A program made the position numbers and the translations under genes. A stretch of DNA of 64,000 nt, taken from NCBI GenBank assembly GCA_014526335.1, contig JACTAT010000039.1, forward strand, positions 4,884,202 to 4,948,201, in the 5' to 3' direction. A model generated the notes under the pieces. The model was not told the DNA's origin, made no database searches, and worked only from the letters and a program-made list of their open reading frames with translations. The number at the start of each line of letters is the position of its first letter. Position 1 is the stretch's first letter. Shown here one piece after another: positions 34,327 to 44,100 of this stretch. This stretch comes from Chrysaora quinquecirrha. Lineage: Eukaryota > Cnidaria > Scyphozoa > Semaeostomeae > Pelagiidae.

Positions 34327-35001
34327 ATGAGTTATGATTTGAGATTTAAAGCACCTTTTTCTTTGATTTTATCTGGAGTAAGCGGAAGCGGTAAAACGAC
34401 TTGGGTAGAAAATCTGTTGAAAAATTATAACAATATAATTGATAATGGCAGACAATATCCCAATCTTATGTGGATCTCGGGAACAAATCAACCGGAATTG
34501 TTTGAGCGCGTTAAAAAAAGTTTTAACGGGAATTGTAGATTTATTACTGAGCTACCTGAAAACTTGTACGAAGAAATCGAAAGATCGAACAAAAGATTAA
34601 CTATTGTTGTCGATGATTTAATGCATGAAATTGCCAACTTTAAAGATTTGGGAAAATTGTTCACAAAAGGAAGATCTCATCTAAACATCAATGTAATTGT
34701 TATGATGCAAAACCCTTTTCCAAGAGGAACAGAAATGAGAAATTTAGCTCTCAATACTCAGTATCAAGTTCTTTTCAAGAATCCTCGAGATAGAAGTCAA
34801 ATTAGATTTCTTGCACGACAAATTATGCCCTCATCTCCAAAAACATTCCTTGACATTTACAATGATGCAACAGCAAGAATGTACGGCTACTTACTTTGTG
34901 ATTTCACACAATCGATTGGAGAAGATATGAGATTTCGCACTAATATTTTCCCTAATGAAGCTCCTTTAGTGGTGTACAAGTCTAGAAAAGGTTATAAATA
35001 G
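34327..35001 (+). CDS. A32-like genome-packaging ATPase
   Basis: FtsK/HerA-superfamily ATPase of the Polinton/adintovirus/NCLDV packaging type, thought to pump DNA into capsids. 224 residues from the ATG at 34327 (MSYDLRFKAPF); an in-frame ATG 27 bases upstream is less likely because the conserved N-terminal strand starts here. Walker A is SGVSGSGKTTW (about residues 17-27), and Walker B is RLTIVVDDLMHE (about residues 96-107). Further on, NINVIVMMQNPFP is the sensor strand with its polar end, as in the family. Length is typical. Followed by the integrase, a common Polinton order. Confidence 0.93.
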   Translation: MSYDLRFKAPFSLILSGVSGSGKTTWVENLLKNYNNIIDNGRQYPNLMWISGTNQPELFERVKKSFNGNCRFITELPENLYEEIERSNKRLTIVVDDLMHEIANFKDLGKLFTKGRSHLNINVIVMMQNPFPRGTEMRNLALNTQYQVLFKNPRDRSQIRFLARQIMPSSPKTFLDIYNDATARMYGYLLCDFTQSIGEDMRFRTNIFPNEAPLVVYKSRKGYK

Positions 35002-35028
35002 AGATCAACAATTCTATAGGACAGCAAA

Positions 35029-35109
35029 ATGGATTCTTTTGAAAAGATAGTCATGGAGCCAAGCAAATCTGATGATGAACCAGTGAAGAAAAAGCCTAAA
35101 AGGTTATAA
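35029..35109 (+). CDS. Possible 26-residue basic peptide
   Basis: ATG at 35029 after a TATAAATA at 34993. Sequence ends VKKKPKRL. Beyond the stop the DNA stays Lys/Arg-codon rich in another frame to about 35165, so a longer basic peptide may be broken here. Weak: length and composition only. Confidence 0.25.
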   Translation: MDSFEKIVMEPSKSDDEPVKKKPKRL

Positions 35110-35193
35110 ATAAAGGAAGAAAGTGCAAGAAAAGAAAGCGACGAAGAAAAAGTGTACAAATGTTAAATTGTTAGAATTGTTAATTGATTTATT

Positions 35194-36249
35194 ATGAGTT
35201 TAGAAAAGTTATATTCTGATCCTTCTGTTCCGGGTTCTCTCGGGGGTTTAGATAAAGCGTATAGAGAATTCAAAAAAGTAATTCCTAATTTGAAAAGGAA
35301 AGATGTTGAAGAATGGAGTAAAACTAGTCTTGCCTATTCGCTGCACAAACCAAGTAGGAAGAACTTTAAACGGGAGCGGATACTAACCAATAACATTGAC
35401 TATTTGTGGGAATGTGATCTTGTTGATATGACGCATTTGAAAAAAGAAAACGACAACATTACATTCCTCTTGTGCTGTATTGATACTTTTAGCAAATATG
35501 CATGGGTAAAGCCTCTAAAAAGAAAAACTGCAAAAGAAATTGTCAATGCGTTTAAAGAAATTTTATCCGAAAGAAAACCTAAAAAGGTACGATCCGACAA
35601 AGGCAGCGAGTTTATAAACAAAGAATTCCAAGCTTTGTTGAAGAAAAACGATATTGGATTTTACACAGCAAATAATGAAGTAAAGGCAGCAATTGTTGAA
35701 CGCTTTAACAGAACATTAAAAGGACGAATGTATAGATACTTTACAGCACAAAATACGTTGAGATACATTGATAATTTGCAAGATTTTGTCAACTCATACA
35801 ATAATACATACCACAGATCTATTGGTATGAGGCCTTCTGAAGTCAACCAAGACAATGTCGACACTGTTCGAAAAAGATTGTTTAAAAAAGAAACCAGAAA
35901 AAATAAAAAGCTTTTCAAAACTGGAGATTATGTAAGATTGAGTTTGAAAAAGAGAATGTTTAAGAAAGGTTACTTGCAAAATTATACTGAAGAAATATTC
36001 AAGATCAGTAAAGTCTTTAAAGAAAGATATCCAGTAATGTATGAAATTGAAGATCTACAAGGTGAAAAGATAGTTGATCGTTTCTATAAAGAAGAGCTAC
36101 AACGTGTGTATCTTCCAAAAACATTTGTTGTCGAGCAAGTGTTGAAAACTAAGAAGAAGAGGGGCAAAAACTTCTATTTAATCAGATGGAGAGGTTATCC
36201 TCCCCAATTTGATGAGTGGGTAGCTGAAAGTCAATTGGAGACAATATGA
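35194..36249 (+). CDS. Polinton integrase with C-terminal chromodomain
   Basis: Retroviral-type (RVE) DDE integrase, 351 residues. The N terminus LYSDPSVPGSLGG is the standard Polinton opening. Catalytic triad: D in LWECDLVDM (about residue 73), D in VRSDKGSEF (about 134), E in AAIVERFNRTLK (about 169). The C-terminal segment from FVVEQVLKT to WVAESQLE is a chromodomain (FYLIRWRGYPPQFDEW with its aromatic cage), which may direct insertion to marked chromatin. The stop overlaps the next start as ATGA. All landmarks are intact, so the enzyme looks functional. Confidence 0.95.
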   Translation: MSLEKLYSDPSVPGSLGGLDKAYREFKKVIPNLKRKDVEEWSKTSLAYSLHKPSRKNFKRERILTNNIDYLWECDLVDMTHLKKENDNITFLLCCIDTFSKYAWVKPLKRKTAKEIVNAFKEILSERKPKKVRSDKGSEFINKEFQALLKKNDIGFYTANNEVKAAIVERFNRTLKGRMYRYFTAQNTLRYIDNLQDFVNSYNNTYHRSIGMRPSEVNQDNVDTVRKRLFKKETRKNKKLFKTGDYVRLSLKKRMFKKGYLQNYTEEIFKISKVFKERYPVMYEIEDLQGEKIVDRFYKEELQRVYLPKTFVVEQVLKTKKKRGKNFYLIRWRGYPPQFDEWVAESQLETI

Positions 36250-37280
36250 TTGATGAAGAATTCGATTTGGTTCTTCCTTCGGGATTTGCTACTGATAGAA
36301 TGAAATTAGTAGATTTCACAGTTGATTTACCTCACGTATTTCAATTAAACAACAAGAGAAAGTGGGAAATGGCATTGTTACAAATGACGTTGCCAGATAG
36401 AGGAGAAAAATCACTACAAGATCAATATTGGTTTTCAATAGAAAATGAATATGTAACAGTCACAGATGAAGAGGGAAAATTGATTAATTGGGGTATAGAT
36501 GACTTTTTTCGTGAAAAAATCTACCTTGATAAAGAAATTATTGAAACACGCGATAATACTCTCATGTATTATGAATTCAAAAGGCTTTTCAATGATAGAG
36601 TATTGAATTTCCCAGAGTTTGGTTATGAGTTGAAAAACATGTTATCAGTATCATTGATTGATGGAAAGATACAGTTTGAAATGAAAGATGATTTGAAATC
36701 ATTGGGATATGGAACACATCAAGGTAAAACGATGAAATTTACCAGTGCACTTCTCATGAAATTTTCAAGACCTTTGGCACATTTCCTTGGTTTGGAAGAT
36801 CAAATGAATAACACATTGCCAAATGGTTCAACATTGAAATACTTTGAATACAAGACTTCTGACAGCATACAACCTCACCAGGCTATGTATCTGATTGTAT
36901 ATAAGAAGAAGGCAGATGGTGATCCGTTAACTGGAGGAAAGATCAACTGTTTGAGTAGAATAAAGGATGGTGTTCATTTAAATGAACATACATCTATAAA
37001 TATAGAATGCGATCTATTGGAAAGTAACTATCTTGGTGGTATTGAGAAAAGGCGAGTTTTGAGAAAACTAACATTTTACGATACAGATCTCGATACATAT
37101 GTTAGATATTATGCTCCAAAGAATATAATTTTCACACCATTGGAGAGGTTGCAGTTTCAACAAATCCCAATAAGATTGGTAGATGATGATGGGAATCTTA
37201 TAAAATTAACATCTCTCTATTCCGCAAAGCAATATATTGGAGAAACATCACTAACAGTTAGAATTAGACCGGTAATATGA
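36246..37280 (+). CDS. Polinton structural-type protein A (344 aa)
   Basis: Begins IDEEFDLVLPSGF and continues with KRKWEMALLQMTLPD. This F-x-L-x-L-P-S ... W-E-x-A-L pattern is one I associate with Polinton proteins next to the capsid genes, possibly minor capsid/penton type. Related in outline to the gene at 37630 (FYLTCTNDSDS, GKWEVALVEMVYE), so the two are probably paralogues. Starts inside the integrase stop (ATGA). Role in the particle is inferred from position and family memory. Confidence 0.7.
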   Translation: MIDEEFDLVLPSGFATDRMKLVDFTVDLPHVFQLNNKRKWEMALLQMTLPDRGEKSLQDQYWFSIENEYVTVTDEEGKLINWGIDDFFREKIYLDKEIIETRDNTLMYYEFKRLFNDRVLNFPEFGYELKNMLSVSLIDGKIQFEMKDDLKSLGYGTHQGKTMKFTSALLMKFSRPLAHFLGLEDQMNNTLPNGSTLKYFEYKTSDSIQPHQAMYLIVYKKKADGDPLTGGKINCLSRIKDGVHLNEHTSINIECDLLESNYLGGIEKRRVLRKLTFYDTDLDTYVRYYAPKNIIFTPLERLQFQQIPIRLVDDDGNLIKLTSLYSAKQYIGETSLTVRIRPVI

Positions 37281-37337
37281 ATGTAACTTTAAATAATAGA
37301 CATGTAATTTTGTTAATCCACTTCCAGTGGATACAAG

Positions 37338-37637
37338 TTGAAATGTAGCATGATTGCTTGTACGCTATATCGAAAAGAAAAAGATGAGAATGAAAAAGTG
37401 TTTGCTGTTTGTTGTGATTTCATTATAAGTAAGGATGCTGTTCCTCTGTTGGGTCTAGTTATTGACGATTCACAATCGATTCATAGATCAACTATAAATC
37501 CTGCATCGTATAGAGTAACAAGATCTCATATAAAATCATTTGATATTAAAATCATCAAATGGGAAACGTTGGAAGATATATCGGATAAATTTGAAGACAA
37601 TTGTCAGATTGACTTGTTTTTCAGCAAAGATGATTAA
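37338..37637 (+). CDS. Unknown Polinton protein (99 aa)
   Basis: Starts MKCSMIACTLYRKEK. Predicted mixed alpha/beta, with Cys early (VCC) and an acidic C terminus. No family recognised. Its last 8 bases overlap the next gene's start, and it follows the previous gene by 57 bases. Its frame has Polinton-like codon use and fills the gap between two real genes, which supports it. Confidence 0.6.
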   Translation: MKCSMIACTLYRKEKDENEKVFAVCCDFIISKDAVPLLGLVIDDSQSIHRSTINPASYRVTRSHIKSFDIKIIKWETLEDISDKFEDNCQIDLFFSKDD

Positions 37638-38634
37638 TGACTTTTATCTTACATGTACCAACGATTCAGATTCAGCAATAAAACTTAAAGAACAATTACA
37701 TTTACATGGAAAATGGGAGGTGGCATTGGTGGAAATGGTCTATGAACTGAGCGATAGATTTGTATTTAATCCCGCAGAATTCAAATATGGAAAATATGAA
37801 CCCTGGCGAATGATGGGATTTTTCCAAATTGGTACCGACAAGGTTGGTTTTGAAGATTTGAACGTGAGATTGGTAATATCTGATGAATATACAAAGAAAT
37901 GGAATCAGGCAGCTGATAAGCGGGAGTATTATGTACGTCTTAGTCACTTTATTGGTGAAATCTCAGCTGGAGATGACGTTCATAAATTAACAATGAGAGA
38001 AATTGTTTCAATTATGAATGAAGACATTCGCTCACAAGAGGGAAGAATAAAAGAATATGTAAAAGAATTAGGTTTGCCTTACGAAGATCTGCCACAGTTT
38101 TCAATTGTAGATTCAAAAATCAAGATAACCTTTCCAAAGTATGTTAAAAGAGTTGCATTGGGAAAAGATTTGTGCAAATTGTTTGGTTTCGTTGAAGCTA
38201 CAGAAGAATATAACAGAAACATGAATAATGTTTATTACAGAGATGTGAGATGGACACCATGTCCATTTACTGGAACTTATCTAGACAAACCATTAACAGA
38301 TTATAGATTCAATGCAATCGAAAGAACGACTGATGTTGTGGGTGATGAACATTTCCAAGTCAATGCAGAAGGGAAGAATATGTTTATATATTGCTCTTTG
38401 TTAGACTATCGAGTAGTTGGAAAAATTAGCACGCCACTGCTACGCTTCATTCCGTTGAAAATTAACAAGCACGTTGTAAATTTTGTGGAATTTGAAAATT
38501 TGTTCTACTATCCATTATTGTACAACGATATCAACGAATTTACTATAAAAGTCTACAACGAGTTGGGAAAAGAGATACAATTCTACAAAACAAAGACAAC
38601 ATTCTTGCTACACTTTAGAAGAAAACATGTATGA
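37630..38634 (+). CDS. Polinton structural-type protein B (334 aa)
   Basis: The start chosen at 37630 (MINDFYLTC) puts the conserved F-Y-L-T strand at the N terminus, as in the paralogue at 36246; upstream in-frame ATGs lie inside the previous gene. GKWEVALVEMVYELSDRF follows. Later YFVRLS-like, ITFPKYVKR and LLRFIPL segments look like beta-rich jelly-roll material. Overlaps both neighbours by 8 bases. Probable minor capsid-type protein; not proven. Confidence 0.7.
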   Translation: MINDFYLTCTNDSDSAIKLKEQLHLHGKWEVALVEMVYELSDRFVFNPAEFKYGKYEPWRMMGFFQIGTDKVGFEDLNVRLVISDEYTKKWNQAADKREYYVRLSHFIGEISAGDDVHKLTMREIVSIMNEDIRSQEGRIKEYVKELGLPYEDLPQFSIVDSKIKITFPKYVKRVALGKDLCKLFGFVEATEEYNRNMNNVYYRDVRWTPCPFTGTYLDKPLTDYRFNAIERTTDVVGDEHFQVNAEGKNMFIYCSLLDYRVVGKISTPLLRFIPLKINKHVVNFVEFENLFYYPLLYNDINEFTIKVYNELGKEIQFYKTKTTFLLHFRRKHV

Positions 38635-39208
38635 TTTCCCAATTTACAAATCAACTCCGTATTTTTACACCTACCAGCGTGGAAGAGGAGTAGGTAGTAT
38701 TTTCAGGAAAGCCGGATCTATTTTTAAAAGAGCTGTTAAAGCTGCAATGCCAACAATAAAGAAACAAGGTGTAAAAGCTGCTGAGAAAATTTTGAAACCT
38801 GTTTTAGAAGAAGAAGGAGAAAAGGCAGTTAATCGGATATTAGCTGGTGAGAATGTTGGAGAAGTTGTAAAAGATACTACCAAATCTTCTATGAGAGGAA
38901 TTAAAAGGAAGGCTACTGAAGAAATCGCCGATGTTGTGAAGAAATCTGTCAAGAAATCGCCTGCTGGTAAGAAATCGACTGCTGGTAAGAAATCGCCTGC
39001 TGCTGGTAAGAAATCGGCTGCTGGTAAGAAATCGACTGCTGGTAAGAAATCAAGAGTTCGTCCTAAAAGATCTATAAAAGAAAGCACCATGAGAGGGATA
39101 TTCATACCTAAGCAGCCGGTGAAGAAGAGAAGAGCTAAGAAAGCTAAGAAACCTGATTTGAAAAAAACTTTGTTGAAGAAACTGTTGAAGAAGAATTTGC
39201 AACAATGA
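38627..39208 (+). CDS. Basic protein with amphipathic N terminus and histone-H1-like tail (193 aa)
   Basis: The N terminus has GRGVGSIFRKAGSIFKRAVKAAMP, an amphipathic Gly/aromatic/basic helix like those in membrane-active minor proteins of Polintons and adenovirus pVI (shown here in part only). The middle is KKQGVKAAEKILKPVLEEEG. The tail repeats KKSPAGKKSTAGKKS-type units five times, like a histone H1 C-terminal domain, then ends KKTLLKKLLKKNLQQ. DNA condensation and/or particle entry roles are inferences from composition. ATGA-type overlap with the next gene. Confidence 0.75.
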   Translation: MYDFPIYKSTPYFYTYQRGRGVGSIFRKAGSIFKRAVKAAMPTIKKQGVKAAEKILKPVLEEEGEKAVNRILAGENVGEVVKDTTKSSMRGIKRKATEEIADVVKKSVKKSPAGKKSTAGKKSPAAGKKSAAGKKSTAGKKSRVRPKRSIKESTMRGIFIPKQPVKKRRAKKAKKPDLKKTLLKKLLKKNLQQ

Positions 39209-40524
39209 GCATAAAGCCAGAATATACTGAATGTCCTAGTGAAAGTTTGGATTTATTCTGTCCACCAGTAATTCAAAACGATGTCAAGTATTTTAAAGAT
39301 GTTGAATATTTTCCACAAACTGCTGCTCTCAATGCCTCAAAACAAACTGTTGTGTTTGACATTCCTGCTCAGCCTGATCATATGATTGACTTGAATCATT
39401 CTTATTTCGTCTCGACTCTAGCTATTAAAAGAGTCGATGGAAGTAATATTGGAAAAACCACTGCAGAATTTGCTGGAGTAATAAATAATATTGGTCAATC
39501 CATGTGGAAGCAGATAGAGTTGGTTTTGAATGACACTCCCGTCACAGAAGCAAATGGAATGTATGCCTATCAATCTTACTTGGAAACAATTCTGACGTTT
39601 GATGAAACCAGAGCTAAAAACTATTTGAAAATGACAAACTGGGTCAGTGATACGATTGGGAAAGAAAATGTTGGTTTTCCAACAACAGCAGCCACAAAAA
39701 ATCTGGGTTTAAATGCAAGATCTGCACCATTTGACGAGAGTGAAAAGGTTAAAGTGTTGACAAAACCTCATGTCAACATTTGCAATCAAAGCAAATACTT
39801 GCTGCCTGGTGTTCGTCTTCAATGGCGATTGAGTCCAAACAGTGATGTGTTTTGTTTGATGAGAAAAGCTGGAAACACTTCGCGCTTATACATTTCCGAA
39901 GTGAAACTGGTGCTTCGTCACATACATCTTAAAGATGATGTATTGAAAGGAATTGAAAGAACACTGATGAAAACGAATGCGGTTTACCCAGTCTGTCAAC
40001 CTCACATGGCAAGCTACTTAATCAATGCTGCAACAACCAACTGGGTTCAAGATAATGTGTTCAATGGAAAGATTCCAAACAGATTGTTTTTTGCGCTGGT
40101 TGATAATTCATCATTCAATGGAGCGGATGAAGGAAATCCTTTTGAGTTTGAACATGTTTCTGTTTCTGCCATTCAAGTGACTGTTGACAATCAAGAAATT
40201 ACCCCACCTCTAAGATTGAATTATGATGATGATGATTACTTTGATGCCTACAGCCGCTTGGTGACCAGCTTGAATAATTCACCTAGTCTAATTGATTATG
40301 ATAGATTCAAACAAGGATCGGCAATCTATGGGTTTGATTTGACACCAAAAGGAAACTGTGCAGATGAGCAATATTTGCTTAAAAGAGAGGGTAACCTGAG
40401 AATCAGTATAAATTTTGCAAACGCTGTTGACAGTTTGATGAACATTGTAATTTTGGGTGAATTTGATAGAGTCATTGAAATTGATAGTCATAAAACATCA
40501 TTCGAGATTGGTAATTATGGATGA
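39205..40524 (+). CDS. Putative major capsid protein (439 aa)
   Basis: Long beta-rich protein: SESLDLFCPPVIQNDV at the N terminus, then TVVFDIPAQPDHMIDL, GQSMWKQIELVLNDTPV and YAYQSYLETILTFDE. This matches the family often labelled F54H12.2-like in animal genomes, which belongs to Polintons; I take it as the double-jelly-roll major capsid candidate from size, place just before the protease, and this pattern. Overlaps the protease start by 8 bases. If the fold is confirmed, the element has a full virion gene set. Confidence 0.75.
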   Translation: MSIKPEYTECPSESLDLFCPPVIQNDVKYFKDVEYFPQTAALNASKQTVVFDIPAQPDHMIDLNHSYFVSTLAIKRVDGSNIGKTTAEFAGVINNIGQSMWKQIELVLNDTPVTEANGMYAYQSYLETILTFDETRAKNYLKMTNWVSDTIGKENVGFPTTAATKNLGLNARSAPFDESEKVKVLTKPHVNICNQSKYLLPGVRLQWRLSPNSDVFCLMRKAGNTSRLYISEVKLVLRHIHLKDDVLKGIERTLMKTNAVYPVCQPHMASYLINAATTNWVQDNVFNGKIPNRLFFALVDNSSFNGADEGNPFEFEHVSVSAIQVTVDNQEITPPLRLNYDDDDYFDAYSRLVTSLNNSPSLIDYDRFKQGSAIYGFDLTPKGNCADEQYLLKREGNLRISINFANAVDSLMNIVILGEFDRVIEIDSHKTSFEIGNYG

Positions 40525-40894
40525 TATAACGATTAATAACTTACTTGTAAAACGTGAAAAGCTACCTCATTTTCATGGTGTATTTGGGAAAGATGAAATC
40601 AAAAACATCGACATTCATTCTCTACCTTGTTCATTTATTTTCAACGAAGATAATTTTACTGGTAAAGGAACCCACTGGGTAGCTGTCTATATTGCTGATG
40701 ATGGTCGATTGGATTTCTATGATTCGTTTGGTGAACCTCCTATGTTGAAAGAATTTCTACATTTTATTAGACCGTTTCAGCTCACTTATAACAAGGTTCA
40801 AGTTCAATCCTATGAGAATGCTACATGTGGACAACATTGCATATTCTTTCTAATCAATAGAACAAAAAAACGTTTCAATGAACTCAATGGTTAA
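40517..40894 (+). CDS. Adenain-like cysteine protease (PRO)
   Basis: C5/Ulp1-fold maturation protease. 125 residues from the ATG at 40517; an earlier in-frame ATG at 40457 lies deep in the capsid gene. The catalytic triad is visible: His in THWVAVYI, Asp in LDFYDSFGEPP, and Cys in ATCGQHCIFFL with the upstream Gln region QVQSYEN. Short, as is usual for Polinton proteases. It would trim capsid and core proteins in a virion. An AATAAA directly follows the stop (40892). Confidence 0.93.
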   Translation: MDDITINNLLVKREKLPHFHGVFGKDEIKNIDIHSLPCSFIFNEDNFTGKGTHWVAVYIADDGRLDFYDSFGEPPMLKEFLHFIRPFQLTYNKVQVQSYENATCGQHCIFFLINRTKKRFNELNG

Positions 40895-41125
40895 TAAATA
40901 TTTTAACATTCATAACAAGTTAGATAACGATTTATTTGTTTACAACTATGTTAAACGAAGATATAATTTAAGTTTGTTAAAACAATTTGTTACAGCAATT
41001 TAGAATAATGTTACAACAGTTTGTTAAAATAGTTTAGAATAATGTTACAACAGTTTAGTTTGTCAAAACAGTTTGTTAATATTGTTACAACAGTTTAGTT
41101 TGTTAAAATGGTTTGTTAAAACAGT
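40895..41125. repeat. Convergent intergenic minisatellite
   Basis: Between the converging protease and polymerase genes. Repeats of ttgttacaacagtttagttt / aacagtttgttaaaa about every 35-50 bases. Likely holds the 3' ends of both transcripts. Confidence 0.7.
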
Positions 41126-44100
41126 TCAATCAATGTTTTCTTCTTCGCAGCGTCTTTCTAGCGAATAATGCCCATATGGTAGCGTGTTAAATCCATCTTC
41201 AAGAATGTATCTTTTATCATCAAAGGGATTCAGCGATGCCTTTTTTCTTTCCGTAGTGTAGATGGTGTGACAGTGTGATTCAATGTTGCGTTGAATGTGC
41301 GCATCTGCTCTCATTTCCATCAAACATTTCACATAATCTTCATGCTTCATTTGCTTCTTCACAACATACTTTTTGATTCCTTTCGCTTTTTTGATCGTAT
41401 TTCCATCATTGATTTGACAGCTATACATCTTTGATCTTAATCCAACAAATTCTTTCATTCCCACACCACCAAGCTCGTCTTTCATTTTCCCAATAACTTT
41501 CTTGTTTCTTGTAGAGTAATTTGGATGTTCTTTATCATAATTGCTGAAATCGAATCCATCTTCATGATCTTTCAATACTTTATCGACTTGATCTTTAGAC
41601 ATTGGTATGTCGTAGATGAAACTATCAGTATCCATGTAGCATAGCTCAACATTTGGAAGGTTTGGCTTTGCAAAGTTATAGTGGAAATCATACATCAATG
41701 TTTTGCTTATATCCAATATGCTGAAACCAATATACATTGGTTTGTTGAGTGTAACTTTCTTCTTCTTTTTCTCAACCAAAAGCGTGTCTTCGTTGATTTC
41801 AATTACTCCGTAAAAGTTTGGATTTCTTACCCATTTTCTCAAGACTTCTCCATCAGTACAGATTTCAAAACGTCCATGATTTCGAACATTTTCCATCGTC
41901 TTCCCGAACACGGAATTGTTCATCAACTTGAACAGATCTTTTTCAAAGTCGTTTCTTGCAGAAGTTCTCTTCTGAGTATTAAAATCAATGTATTCTTTCA
42001 ACCATAGACTTTGCTTGAATTCAATGATTTCATGAACTTTTGTCAGCTTCAAACCCAATTCCAAACACTGCTTCAAATTTCTTTCATGCATGAGGTATTC
42101 TTCTTTGTTGAATAGATTTGGTATTAGCTTTGGCGTTGGTTTAAACTTTTTTCCCTCGAAAAGTTCTTCGTGGGCGTTCTTTTGATCTTCAGATAACATG
42201 TCTTCTTGAACTTGTAATCTTTGCGGCGCCAATGGTAGATCTGCATGATGATCGTGTAACTCGACTGGATATTCCAAGTCAACTTTGAGAATATAACCAA
42301 CATCTTCATTCGATCTTGTCAGCAAAGCGTGGATGTTTGTATTTCTGATTTCTTCTTGTGTAAACTGCTTGAAACCACCATACGGCATTGGTTGCGACAT
42401 TGCCCATCCATAGAGATTGTTTGCATCCAGATACATCAGCGTGTTGTTTTCTGTTGATTTAGCATGTCGTTTCACTGCTATCGAGACACCACCACGAATA
42501 CCATCTTCAATCATAAGGAGAATGTCCTTCTTTTCTTCAGATAACAATTCCAGCTTCACACCAGTCATCTTCAGCATCGCATCCCAGGCCAGCGAAGGAG
42601 CAGTTAGATAATGTGCAGGATCGAGTCCGTAGAATTCCAGACTTTGTGCTCTGAACGATTCGAATATATCAGCCAACAGCAACACATCGGTTTTCAAGTA
42701 CAGTTCATGATAATCTTGAAAAGTCTGACAGTTGAAGAATTGCCAAACCTGCTGAGCATGTTCATAATCTTCATTGCTGATGTCAGAATCACAGAGTTTG
42801 TTGTAAAATGCTTCTTTCGGTGGTAGAGATGTTTCTTCCATTTTCGCTGCACTATCCATCCAATCGTAGGGATAAACACCTTTTCTTGTCAGCAACTCCA
42901 ATGCTCTCTCAACTTTTTCAGCTTCAGCATCTGTCAAATCTCTCCTCGATGGTATTTTCCAATTTCTATAATCTAGAACATCTTCATCTTTTAGTGGGTT
43001 TTTACATGCTACACCAGGCTCAAACATTCCTTGACGTTCTCTTTTCAATTCTGCAACTCTTTCCTGTTCATTTCTCGGTACACTAGGGTACTGCTGTTGA
43101 GTAATCTCATCATGTAGGTGATCTTTGATAGAGACAAATTGTTCTTTCGGTAGATTGCCTGCTAGTGTTGCCAAACTTGTACTCAGAAATGCAAAGGAGT
43201 CAATGTATTTGATCCCATGAATCTTTCTTTCCTTACCATCTTCAGCCACATCAGTATGAGAACCAATCTGTGCAGTCATGATCTTTTCTTTCGAATTGGC
43301 AATGATCTTTGTATTTCTACCTTTCAAATTCTTCAGAACATGATGCATGTCATACCCTTTGAGATTGTGGAAGACGATCGGGATCGTGTGAGTGTTTGCT
43401 ATTATATCTAGATGTTTGAAGTTGCAATACTTGCAAGCTGGTCCTCTGTATTTCCCAGTAATGTGACAATGATCTTTGACTTTTCTTCTATTGTTACCAT
43501 CAAATAGCTGCTTACAGCAATAGCAGTGTGTAGCCATATCATGTCTTGCATTTTCTTCGGGTGTTAATCTAATCATCGGCATGGTTTTCTTGAACACTGT
43601 TCGGATTTCCTCATTCAATTCATCTAGACGATTCATCAACACCTCCATGCAGTCTTCACCAGTATAGCATTCCAGCGGTTGTTGCCATCTATCATCGATT
43701 GATTTGACATAAATACAATAACTGATCGGCTTGTGTTCTTGATAAGCAGCTCTTTTGTTTGAGCTTTCCAGAATGGATTCAGTATCTGCATAGATGATAA
43801 ATGGTAGCAAGCTCTGATGTTTGAAATGTTCAAACTTTAATTCTGTATCTTGAGGATATTGAACAGCTTGAGGAGTCTTACATAGCTTTTCATGCTTTTC
43901 CAAATTTTCTTGAGTTTTACAAGACGATAAGCATAGAGGACAGTAAAAACGTTTTCCAGCACGTTTGTGACCATCTCGACCTGCTAAAAGACGACTCAAG
44001 TCCTTTATCCAGCAATAGTGGCTCTCGCCATCGTCATTGAATACCAATAGCAAATGCACATGTTTTTCACGTTTAGTTTCAGTTATTCTTACTGGCACAA

